A DNA stretch of 5,265 nt from positions 15,481-20,745 of the forward strand of contig DJUJ01000153.1 of the NCBI GenBank assembly GCA_002438345.1, in the 5' to 3' direction. Position numbers and translations under genes: made by a program. This DNA comes from Paenibacillus sp. UBA6285. GTDB taxonomy: Bacteria > Bacillota > Bacilli > Paenibacillales > Paenibacillaceae. Shown here piece after piece: positions 1 through 5,265 of the stretch (positions within the stretch are counted from its first letter, which is position 1; every line of letters begins with the position of its first letter). The notes beneath the pieces were generated by a model. That model searched no databases, was not told where the DNA came from, and was given only the letters and a program-made list of their open reading frames with translations.

Positions 1-1788
1 ACCTGATACAGAACTGTAATCCACACGCTCGTTAAGAGTATCTAGCAGCTGCTGCATTTCCTCTGCCAATTCAACAGTTTCCTGACCTTTTGATGTCTTC
101 AGAGTACGCAACATCCGAGAAATATCTAATAGATTGCTAGCATAGAAAGATGTAAAAGCTACACTTTCTCCTCGATCTGCACCCATATCAAGACCATCAT
201 TCCAGTCCGCGCCTTCGAGCAGAATATTATTATGTTCTCCTACATTAAAGAACGGAACTAGATTTTGCAGCAAAATATGTTCCAGAATTGTACCTTTGTA
301 GATTTCCCCGGAAGCAGTTCTCAGATCACTACCTGCTGCGGAATCCCAAGTATTATCTCGTTCCTTACAGCGACTCATAAAAGTATCCCGGAAATAAGTC
401 TGTTCTTGTAACAAGAAATCAAGATCACCACTCTGATCCAAATAGAGCATTGTTGTTAAGAACGGCCATGCCCCATGATCCATCCATACACGAGGAATAT
501 TGTTACGGTCTGCGATAAATTCGCCTGGTTGTTGACCGATAATGGTTGCGTTACTGCCATCAATTCTCACTCCAGCGTAATTGTTCAAGAGCAAGCTGCG
601 AACTTCAGCTGGTTCCATAATGAGCAGCGCCAAACAATCTTGCCAAAGATCTCGCCAGCCACGTCCACCTCTTCCGTAATCATGATACGGCAAGAAGGAG
701 TTACCATAGAGTCTTCTTAGTACCGGTTGGATAGTTACCCATTTCATCCATTGATCTACATCCGAATCGCCGGTATGAAATTCAACCATATTCACTTTAT
801 CTGCCCAGAAGGCTTTAGTTTCCTCTAGCAGATGATCAAAAGCTTCAGATGTACCATATTTACCCATCATCGCTTCAACGTTAATTCTATCACTATCAAT
901 CGCCATAACTACGACATAAGAATGGCTTTCACCAGAAGACAAGGTAATTGGAGCAAATCGAAGGCTACCAACTGCTTCATAACCCTCTTTTTCCACGCCT
1001 CCACCTTTACCAATCTCCGGAGTAGTATTCAGGATAACTGCTTCAGGCCAATCGAGGCTTCCACCTTCACCGATGAATTCCTCTTGAACAGGGAAGAAAC
1101 CACCTGGTTGACTACCGTCACCTTCCGCTCCAAATACACCATAAGAAGTGTGATTAATGCGATGACCACGCTCATCAAAAGAAAGTGCAGGTTGAACCTC
1201 AACACCATAAGATGAAGTGTAAATCCGGTTCAACAGGGAGGTTACATGTCTGTGATCCCGCAGATCATCTGCCGAACGGGCATACAATGGAACTACGGCT
1301 GTCGGCGTCAGGGTAAGCTCCTCTGTTCCCATGTTCGTCAACGTAACTTTCATAAGTTCTACCTTATCGTTACCGCTAGGTACGAAGCTGGTAATCTCAG
1401 CTTTGACACCCATCTCTGAGTTGCTGCGAGTAACCCGATGCCATAGAAATCCAGCCTCGAGTACTGCATCATCAGCAGATGGGGTGTAGAACGCTGCATT
1501 TTGCTTAGCAGAGTTTCCAGCTGCAGACCAAGCACCTTTTCCTTCGACGTATACCCAGAAGTTGCGAGAAGCCCGCGAATTATGCAAATCTTCAACAGAT
1601 AATGGCGGTGTCAGAAATGTATTATGACCTGTGGTTGCCTGTCCATGAAGCTTTGGAGTTACTGTTGACATCATTCCCCCTTCATTCACTAGAGGAAAAT
1701 ATAGAAAACTACTGCGATCCGGTTGCTGAAGCCTGAACTCCCCATCGTTTCCGGTGAATTCGAAGCCATGAATTTTATTACGGTCCAT
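1..1788 (-). CDS. GH94 family glycoside phosphorylase, laminaribiose/cellobiose phosphorylase-like (3' end outside window)
   Basis: Partial gene: 596 codons are open from the ATG at 1788 to the window edge, without a stop. GH94 enzymes are cytoplasmic and split beta-linked disaccharides with inorganic phosphate, releasing alpha-sugar 1-phosphate with inversion. Residues about 1-295 look like the N-terminal beta-sandwich domain, about 300-350 a helical linker, and from about 350 the start of the (alpha/alpha)6 catalytic barrel. Visible family motifs are GRGGRGWRDLWQD (372-384, with the sugar-binding R379-D380 and Q383-D384), WMDHGAWPFLT (435-445), and EGADWNDGLD (525-534), where D531 of WND is the expected general acid. 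The phosphate-binding residues and C-terminal domain fall beyond the edge. An in-frame ATG at 1797 abuts GAGAGG (1798-1803) and is too close to it; the ATG at 1788 has 9 nt spacing and is preferred. It follows the permease genes by 29 nt, so it probably acts on the imported sugar. The family call is firm. The laminaribiose-type specificity is an inference from overall resemblance to the Paenibacillus laminaribiose phosphorylase group; cellobiose or another beta-glucobiose is possible. Confidence 0.93.
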   Translation of the reverse strand, partial: MDRNKIHGFEFTGNDGEFRLQQPDRSSFLYFPLVNEGGMMSTVTPKLHGQATTGHNTFLTPPLSVEDLHNSRASRNFWVYVEGKGAWSAAGNSAKQNAAFYTPSADDAVLEAGFLWHRVTRSNSEMGVKAEITSFVPSGNDKVELMKVTLTNMGTEELTLTPTAVVPLYARSADDLRDHRHVTSLLNRIYTSSYGVEVQPALSFDERGHRINHTSYGVFGAEGDGSQPGGFFPVQEEFIGEGGSLDWPEAVILNTTPEIGKGGGVEKEGYEAVGSLRFAPITLSSGESHSYVVVMAIDSDRINVEAMMGKYGTSEAFDHLLEETKAFWADKVNMVEFHTGDSDVDQWMKWVTIQPVLRRLYGNSFLPYHDYGRGGRGWRDLWQDCLALLIMEPAEVRSLLLNNYAGVRIDGSNATIIGQQPGEFIADRNNIPRVWMDHGAWPFLTTMLYLDQSGDLDFLLQEQTYFRDTFMSRCKERDNTWDSAAGSDLRTASGEIYKGTILEHILLQNLVPFFNVGEHNNILLEGADWNDGLDMGADRGESVAFTSFYASNLLDISRMLRTLKTSKGQETVELAEEMQQLLDTLNERVDYSSVSG

Positions 1789-1797
1789 TGTCTCCAT

Positions 1798-1803
1798 CCT
1801 CTC
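1798..1803 (-). promoter_or_regulatory. Ribosome binding site for the GH94 gene
   Basis: Minus-strand GAGAGG lies 9 nt before the ATG at 1788. It directly touches an in-frame ATG at 1797, which therefore has no usable spacing. A nearer GGAG (1792-1795) may add to pairing but has only 3 nt spacing. Confidence 0.6.
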
Positions 1804-1817
1804 ATTTACACAACTAC

Positions 1818-2654
1818 TTAAGCTTTAACCGCACCTGCCAATGCACCGTCAACGATATACTTTTGCTTGAAGGTGTATAGGATAATAAGCGGTGTAGATA
1901 CGATCATGATACCGCACGCCAACATAGGCCAGTTGTTCCCGTATTGACCGCGGAATTCTTTAAGCCCGAAGGTGATTGGATAGTTTTCTGGACTCGGTAA
2001 ATACATGACCGGCCCGACGAAGTCATTCCAGATGCTGATTGCTGTTAGAATTACACCCGTAGCAATTACCGGTTTCATGAGTGGCATGATGATTTGGAAC
2101 AAATAACGCATATATCCAGCGCCATCCATCCCTGCTGCTTCATCCATCTCCCGGCTAATACCTTTAATGTAACCCACAAACATCATGAACACGATACCCG
2201 TTCCACCTGTTTTAAGCAGAATATAACCCAGTTTCGTATCGTAACCTACAAATCCTAGCTCCTGTTTCATGGTAAGCATCAGTTTGAACTGTGCAACCAT
2301 CGGATTCGGCAAGAACTGCGACATCAAGAAGAACAAATAAATTAACCCGCTCCACTTCACATAATTTCTCGCTACCGGAAAAGCTCCGAATAACGAAACG
2401 ATTAGTGTTAGCACTGTTGCTACGCCTGTGTACAGCAAACTGTTAATGAAATAATTAGAGAAATTACCTTTTAACCAAGCTTCCTTGTAGTTATCCCATT
2501 GAATACTTTTCACAAGTCCGATCGGGTCTAGCAAGTAGTCTGAAAAAGACTTGAACGAAATGTTTATTACAAACAATAGCGGCATGACATACAAAACAAG
2601 CAACACTGCAATCAGAATATAGGAGAGAGTTTTGGCGGTTTTGGAATCTTTCAT
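1818..2654 (-). CDS. Carbohydrate ABC transporter permease, MalG-type
   Basis: Inner-membrane channel subunit of a binding-protein-dependent sugar importer (CUT1 type), 278 residues, the usual length for this family. Hydrophobic segments lie at about 8-32, 70-95, 103-125, 145-163, 195-215 and 243-262, giving the expected six spans. The ATPase-docking EAA loop is clear at 172-195 (EAAGMDG, then P191 and P195). The C-terminus (QKYIVDGALAGAVKA) is typical of MalG-like subunits. The start codon overlaps the stop of the preceding permease gene as TAATG, and a purine-rich GGTGGAG lies 5 nt upstream of the ATG, so the two permeases are probably translationally coupled and made in equal amounts. No ATPase gene is seen in the window. 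The role is secure; the sugar transported is inferred only from the adjoining GH94 gene. Confidence 0.95.
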   Translation of the reverse strand: MKDSKTAKTLSYILIAVLLVLYVMPLLFVINISFKSFSDYLLDPIGLVKSIQWDNYKEAWLKGNFSNYFINSLLYTGVATVLTLIVSLFGAFPVARNYVKWSGLIYLFFLMSQFLPNPMVAQFKLMLTMKQELGFVGYDTKLGYILLKTGGTGIVFMMFVGYIKGISREMDEAAGMDGAGYMRYLFQIIMPLMKPVIATGVILTAISIWNDFVGPVMYLPSPENYPITFGLKEFRGQYGNNWPMLACGIMIVSTPLIILYTFKQKYIVDGALAGAVKA

Positions 2655-3547
2655 TAATACTCCACCTCTCTCTTACGCATTTGTTTAACTGCAAATACAA
2701 CGAAGACTAGAATCATAAGGAACTGTACCACTGAAAGCGCGGATGGAAGTCCCATCTGTAGAGAACCACGGAACGTCTCTTTATACACGTCATAAGCCAT
2801 CGTTCTTGTGTTAAAGCGACCGTCCGTCGTTGCGAGAATAATATCAAAGGTGGACATCGCACCGATAATGGACAAAATAATATTAATGGTGAACGATGGA
2901 GCAATAAGTGGGAACGTTATGTTCTTAAAGGATTGCCACTTCGTAGTTCCATCAATATACCCAGCCTCATACAGATCTCTCGGTACGGATTGAAGTCCTG
3001 CAAGGAAAATGAGCATCGAGTAGCCCATGTACATCCAAATTTGCGTAAATATAATATAACCAAACGCATGGGTGAAGCTTCCAAAGAACATATCTTTATA
3101 ACCGAACAATGAATCATACAATTGATTTACGGGACCACTAAGCGGATCGAACATCAAGCCCCATACCAGTGCAACTACCGATACACCGAGCACAACCGGC
3201 AAAAAGAAAACTGCGCGATAAAAATAATCGCCTTTCAGCTTCTGATTGATAACTACGGCCATAAGGAGACCGACACCGTTCTGTACAATTGTAACAATGA
3301 CCATGAAATAAACAGTTCGTATAATGGAATCCCAACGTTCGCCTGAATTTCCGGAGTAAAATACATCATAATAATTATCAAGACCTACGAAATTCAACTT
3401 ACTTCCAGGAACATTAGTGATATCTGTAAATGAATAGATGACCGTCATCATAGAGGGTCCAAAATAAAAAATAACGTACAACGATAATGGAATCATAAGC
3501 AGCAGAAGCGGTAAATATCGTTTAAAACCTTTCCCGAACGGATACAT
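2654..3547 (-). CDS. Carbohydrate ABC transporter permease, MalF/LacF-type
   Basis: Partner channel subunit to the MalG-type permease, 297 residues from the chosen start. Hydrophobic segments are at about 12-30, 74-100, 111-133, 160-184, 217-239 and 267-287. The EAA loop that contacts the ATPase is at 194-217 (EAGYIDG, then ITFPLIAP). The short periplasmic P2 region and total length match the Gram-positive LacF/UgpA-like forms rather than the longer enterobacterial MalF. The frame also allows a GTG start at 3556, three codons earlier, but that codon lies inside the AGGTGA Shine-Dalgarno (3553-3558), which sits 5 nt before the ATG at 3547; the ATG is therefore preferred. The gene ends in TAA, sharing one base with the next start. 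It is separated from the binding-protein gene by 126 nt holding a terminator-like hairpin. Confidence 0.95.
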   Translation of the reverse strand: MYPFGKGFKRYLPLLLLMIPLSLYVIFYFGPSMMTVIYSFTDITNVPGSKLNFVGLDNYYDVFYSGNSGERWDSIIRTVYFMVIVTIVQNGVGLLMAVVINQKLKGDYFYRAVFFLPVVLGVSVVALVWGLMFDPLSGPVNQLYDSLFGYKDMFFGSFTHAFGYIIFTQIWMYMGYSMLIFLAGLQSVPRDLYEAGYIDGTTKWQSFKNITFPLIAPSFTINIILSIIGAMSTFDIILATTDGRFNTRTMAYDVYKETFRGSLQMGLPSALSVVQFLMILVFVVFAVKQMRKREVEY

Positions 3548-3552
3548 TTCTC

Positions 3553-3558
3553 TCACCT
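3553..3558 (-). promoter_or_regulatory. Ribosome binding site that fixes the MalF-type permease start
   Basis: On the minus strand AGGTGA stands 5 nt before the ATG at 3547. It matches the 16S anti-Shine-Dalgarno complement over six bases. The competing GTG (3556-3554) lies within it and has no good site of its own, so the shorter protein is favoured. Confidence 0.8.
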
Positions 3559-3573
3559 ACCCAATCCTAATTC

Positions 3574-3610
3574 AATAAAATAATCGGGGCCTGCACAAAA
3601 CAGACCCCGA
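3574..3610 (-). terminator. Intra-operon terminator-like hairpin between binding protein and permeases
   Basis: Read on the minus strand, a 10-bp stem (3610-3601 with 3593-3584: TCGGGGTCTG / CAGGCCCCGA) closes a 7-nt loop. The tail TTATTTTATT follows at once (3583-3574, eight Ts of ten). One stem pair is U-G on the minus transcript and would be a C/A mismatch on the plus strand, and the plus strand has no T tail, so the element is oriented with the operon. Because permease and phosphorylase genes follow with no evident new promoter, it probably stops only part of transcription, or protects the 3' end of the binding-protein mRNA, giving more binding protein than permease. Confidence 0.8.
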
Positions 3611-3615
3611 AGTTG

Positions 3616-3644
3616 TAAAACATTTTGGTGTACAGTATGTTTTA
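3616..3644 (-). repeat. AT-rich inverted repeat after the binding-protein stop codon
   Basis: TAAAACAT (3644-3637 on the minus strand) pairs perfectly with ATGTTTTA (3623-3616) across a 13-nt loop. It lies between the binding-protein stop and the GC-rich terminator-like hairpin, so the transcript can form two consecutive stems. The stem is weak (one G-C pair type) and may be incidental, or may help block 3' exonucleases. Confidence 0.4.
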
Positions 3645-3673
3645 GATGCTTTTTTATTTATTGGGATGTCTAC

Positions 3674-5047
3674 TTATTTAGGAGCCGCAGCTTCCCATTC
3701 TTTTTGTTGTACATCTGCAAGCTCTTTAGCGGTTTTAAACTCGCCGCCTGGTGCCAAATACTCAGTGTGTACGCCTTCAGCAGCAATGTGTTCGCCGACG
3801 TTATCACGGTTAATCATCATAATTTCATAAGCTAGCTCAAAGTCTCCAGTCATGTAAGGAGCAAGCTCTTTGTCAATGAAATCACTTTCAGTGGCAATGT
3901 TGTCTTGCGTAGGCAAGAAGCCTGCAGCTTTAACATATTCTGTATAGTTTTCTGGTTCAGAGAAAAATTCCAGCCATTTCAAAGCGCCTTCTTTGTTCTG
4001 ACCTTTTTCTGCTGCATACCAAGTTACATCGTATTTACCTACAAGCGAATTGTTTTTAGCAGCGTCTTCAGTTGCTGGAATTGGGAAGTATCCGAATTTC
4101 AGATCTGGATTTGCTGCAGCAATCGTAGGCGCATCCCAAGTTCCGTCAGCGATCATAGCTGCCTTACCTGTTGCGAAGTACGATGGTGCTGTTGCATAGT
4201 CAATCCCCAAGAAACCGTCGATGATGTAGTTATCTTGAAGCGTCTTCATTTTCTCCAATACTTCTACAGCCTCAGCATCGTTGAACGCCGAAGTACCTTT
4301 CCATACGCCTTCAATCCATTTTTGTTGGTCGCCGCCCCCTAGAATCTTAGACTGCAAACCGAACACTGGCAGTTTCAAAGGCCATACGTCTTTACCAGCC
4401 ACAACGATTGGCACGATGCTCTTGGATTTCACAGTATCAAGAAGACTAATGAACTCCGTCCATGTAGTTGGTACAGTCAAACCGTTTTCTTCAAACATTT
4501 CTTTATTATAGAAGAAACCTGACATTGCAACTTTACCGGTTGGGATCGCATACACTTTATCGTTGTAAGTACCCGCTTTAGCAATATCATTCGCATTATA
4601 GTTTTTAACGAAAGCTTCGTTGCTCAGATCAGCAATCAAACCGGAATCAATCCATTGTTGCCAGTCTGGCACTTTCGCACCTGGTGTCCAATCTTTCGGA
4701 GACAATCTCATACCGGAAAGATCGGCAAGGACGTCCACGTCACCAGCTGTAATTCTTGCTCTTTGTGCTTGTTTAAATTCATCATCCGGACCTGTCGTTG
4801 TGTACTCAATCTTGTATTCTGGATATTTCTCTTCAAACTTCTTATTAATGTCTGTAATGACTTTGTTAATGTTCTCTTGTTTCCAGTGCAAGATCTTAAT
4901 CACTTTCTTGTCACCAGATGCAGGCTTGTTTGTTCCGTTCCCCGGAGCATTTGTAGCCTCACCATTCGTGTTGTTGCCGCTTCCACATGCTGCTAATGAG
5001 AGCACTAGAGCTGAGCTCAACAATACCGCAGAAAGCTTCTTTACCAT
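3674..5047 (-). CDS. Extracellular sugar-binding lipoprotein of ABC transporter (SBP family 1)
   Basis: Surface lipoprotein that captures the sugar and delivers it to the two permeases; 457 residues, normal for CUT1 binding proteins. Residues 1-21 are a lipoprotein signal: MVKK, a hydrophobic stretch, then the lipobox LAAC with the lipidated C21. A flexible G/N/T-rich linker follows (about 22-46). The mature fold begins at about 48 (VIKILHW). Family marks include YAIPTGKVAMSGFFYNKEMF (166-185), TTWTEF (194-199), FATGKAAMIADGTW (291-304) and the C-terminal hinge WLEFFSEPE (358-366). Tryptophans 55, 120, 129, 132, 222, 304 and 343 are candidates for stacking on sugar rings; which ones do so cannot be told from sequence. 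It is first in the operon, behind a promoter and operator. The ATG is preceded by an unusual G6 run at 5056-5061 with 8 nt spacing. Ligand is unknown; a beta-glucan oligosaccharide is inferred from the neighbouring GH94 gene. Confidence 0.95.
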   Translation of the reverse strand: MVKKLSAVLLSSALVLSLAACGSGNNTNGEATNAPGNGTNKPASGDKKVIKILHWKQENINKVITDINKKFEEKYPEYKIEYTTTGPDDEFKQAQRARITAGDVDVLADLSGMRLSPKDWTPGAKVPDWQQWIDSGLIADLSNEAFVKNYNANDIAKAGTYNDKVYAIPTGKVAMSGFFYNKEMFEENGLTVPTTWTEFISLLDTVKSKSIVPIVVAGKDVWPLKLPVFGLQSKILGGGDQQKWIEGVWKGTSAFNDAEAVEVLEKMKTLQDNYIIDGFLGIDYATAPSYFATGKAAMIADGTWDAPTIAAANPDLKFGYFPIPATEDAAKNNSLVGKYDVTWYAAEKGQNKEGALKWLEFFSEPENYTEYVKAAGFLPTQDNIATESDFIDKELAPYMTGDFELAYEIMMINRDNVGEHIAAEGVHTEYLAPGGEFKTAKELADVQQKEWEAAAPK

Positions 5048-5055
5048 TTTTGTTA

Positions 5056-5061
5056 CCCCCC
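5056..5061 (-). promoter_or_regulatory. Atypical G6 ribosome binding site for the binding-protein gene
   Basis: Six Gs on the minus strand sit 8 nt before the ATG at 5047, followed by TAAC. The run can pair with the anti-Shine-Dalgarno by four G-C and two G-U pairs, depending on register. No AGGAGG-like sequence is nearer, so this is the best candidate for a gene expected to be highly translated. Confidence 0.6.
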
Positions 5062-5082
5062 AGATAATTTGGTATGACCTTT

Positions 5083-5151
5083 AACGAAACCTTATGTAAG
5101 TTCCTAAATTCCCGAAACACAAACAACGTTATTACAGAAAGCGGTTTCGTT
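5083..5151. repeat. Nine-base inverted repeat linking operator and leader
   Basis: AACGAAACC (5083-5091) is the exact reverse complement of GGTTTCGTT (5143-5151), with arm centres 60 bp apart. The right arm is part of the operator at the predicted transcription start; the left arm lies in the leader 35 nt before the binding-protein start codon. A further CGAAAC lies between them (5113-5118). The arms could be two operator half-sites, or the 5' end of the transcript could fold back on the leader. Confidence 0.5.
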
Positions 5152-5155
5152 GTTT
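5121..5155. repeat. Inverted repeat around the cre-like site
   Basis: AAACAACG (5121-5128) and CGTTGTTT (5148-5155) are perfect 8-bp inverted arms separated by 19 bp. The right arm overlaps the end of the cre-like dyad, and the two dyads have different centres. This may be a second, substrate-specific operator that overlaps the catabolite site, or a stem in the early transcript. Confidence 0.5.
5136..5149 (-). promoter_or_regulatory. cre-like operator (CcpA or LacI-family regulator)
   Basis: AGAAAGCGGTTTCG on the plus strand fits the catabolite-responsive element consensus TGWAANCGNTNWCA at all defined positions except the two outer ones. It has the central CG and the GAAA/TTTC dyad. It overlaps or lies just downstream of the predicted transcription start, where a bound protein would block initiation or elongation. 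Sites for substrate-specific LacI-family repressors look alike, so the protein that binds is unresolved; glucose repression through CcpA is the simplest reading. Confidence 0.65.
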
Positions 5156-5157
5156 TT

Positions 5158-5186
5158 ATTATTACATCGTTATTTGTCTTTGTAAA
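5158..5186 (-). promoter_or_regulatory. Sigma-A type promoter of the operon
   Basis: On the minus strand the -35 is TTTACA (5186-5181, five of six to TTGACA). The spacer is 17 nt and the -10 is AATAAT (5163-5158, five of six to TATAAT), preceded by a TGT extension (5166-5164). Transcription should start near 5151, leaving a leader of about 100 nt before the ATG at 5047. No other promoter as good is seen upstream of the gene. Confidence 0.7.
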
Positions 5187-5209
5187 GTCTTTTTTTATTC
5201 TTTGTCTTC

Positions 5210-5230
5210 GAACTATTTTTGAACTATTTT
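5210..5230. repeat. Tandem 11-bp repeat upstream of the promoter
   Basis: GAACTATTTT occurs twice in direct tandem (5210-5219 and 5221-5230) with a single T between, one helical turn apart. It lies 25-45 bp upstream of the -35 hexamer, where an activator or an A/T-rich UP-like element would act. No regulator is identified. Confidence 0.5.
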
Positions 5231-5243
5231 CAATAAAAACCCT

Positions 5244-5253
5244 TTGATATCAA
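5244..5253. repeat. Ten-base palindrome TTGATATCAA
   Basis: A perfect palindrome about 60 bp upstream of the -35 hexamer, next to the window edge. It could be a regulator site or part of the end of a gene beyond the window. Short palindromes arise by chance in AT-rich DNA, so support is weak. Confidence 0.25.
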
Positions 5254-5265
5254 GAATAATTCTGT

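Noticed and set aside
832..1215. Plus-strand open frame of 127 codons, and a shorter one at 475-720
   Set aside because: Both are antisense to the GH94 gene, which is continuous here without stops and carries the expected domain sequence.
1359..1595. Minus-strand open frame of 78 codons
   Set aside because: It is in another frame within the GH94 coding region and has no motif or ribosome site.
1..1788. Possibility that the GH94 gene is a pseudogene
   Set aside because: The frame is open for all 596 codons to the window edge, with catalytic motifs intact. The missing 3' end is a window limit, not a truncation.
1789..1817. Separate promoter or terminator between the MalG-type permease and GH94 genes
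   Set aside because: The 29-nt gap contains the ribosome site and no stem-loop or -10/-35 pair.
3905..4342. Plus-strand open frame of 145 codons
   Set aside because: It lies wholly inside the binding-protein gene on the opposite strand. The product is Cys/Phe-rich without recognisable motifs, and no ribosome site or operon context supports it.
4620..5084. Plus-strand open frames of 154 and 113 codons
   Set aside because: Both are antisense to the 5' part of the binding-protein gene, whose lipobox and family motifs are unambiguous.
5221..5265. Second promoter from TTGATA with 17 nt spacing
   Set aside because: The matching -10 position reads AAAATA, a poor hexamer, and the promoter at 5158-5186 is clearly better.

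Overview
The window is one gene cluster, and every gene in it lies on the minus strand. Transcription enters at the right edge (about 5150) and runs leftward. The order is a lipoprotein sugar-binding protein (5047-3674), a MalF-type permease (3547-2654), a MalG-type permease (2654-1818), and a GH94-family glycoside phosphorylase (from 1788, running off the left edge at base 1). The first 1.8 kb is therefore not empty. It holds 596 codons of an open frame with no stop, which an ORF finder misses because the 3' end lies outside the window.

The lipobox signal peptide, moderate GC content, Shine-Dalgarno-led starts, CcpA-like operator and the missing dedicated ATPase all point to a low-to-moderate-GC Gram-positive bacterium. 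The style of the permeases and of the GH94 enzyme suggests Paenibacillus or a relative (inference, not proof).

Logic of the system: the binding protein captures an oligosaccharide at the outer face of the membrane and the two permeases form the channel. An ATPase encoded elsewhere, probably a shared MsmX-type subunit, would power import. The GH94 enzyme would then split the imported beta-linked disaccharide with phosphate, giving alpha-glucose 1-phosphate plus a sugar and so saving ATP. The exact sugar cannot be read from sequence alone. A laminaribiose-type (beta-1,3-glucobiose) phosphorylase is my leading guess from the N-terminal style and the motifs. Cellobiose and other beta-disaccharides remain possible.

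Regulation: upstream of the binding-protein gene there is a good sigma-A promoter (TTTACA, 17 nt, AATAAT with a TG extension). A cre-like operator with nested inverted repeats lies over the predicted start of transcription, and a ~100 nt leader carries a further copy of the operator half in inverted orientation. Between the binding-protein gene and the permeases sits a 126 nt gap with a strong terminator-like hairpin, a usual way to make more binding protein than permease. The permease genes overlap by one base (TAATG), and the GH94 gene follows after 29 nt.

I see no RNA genes, mobile elements, CRISPR or phage features. The system looks like a well-formed carbohydrate-utilisation operon rather than a new kind of system. 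The most interesting parts are the substrate question and the leader/operator architecture.
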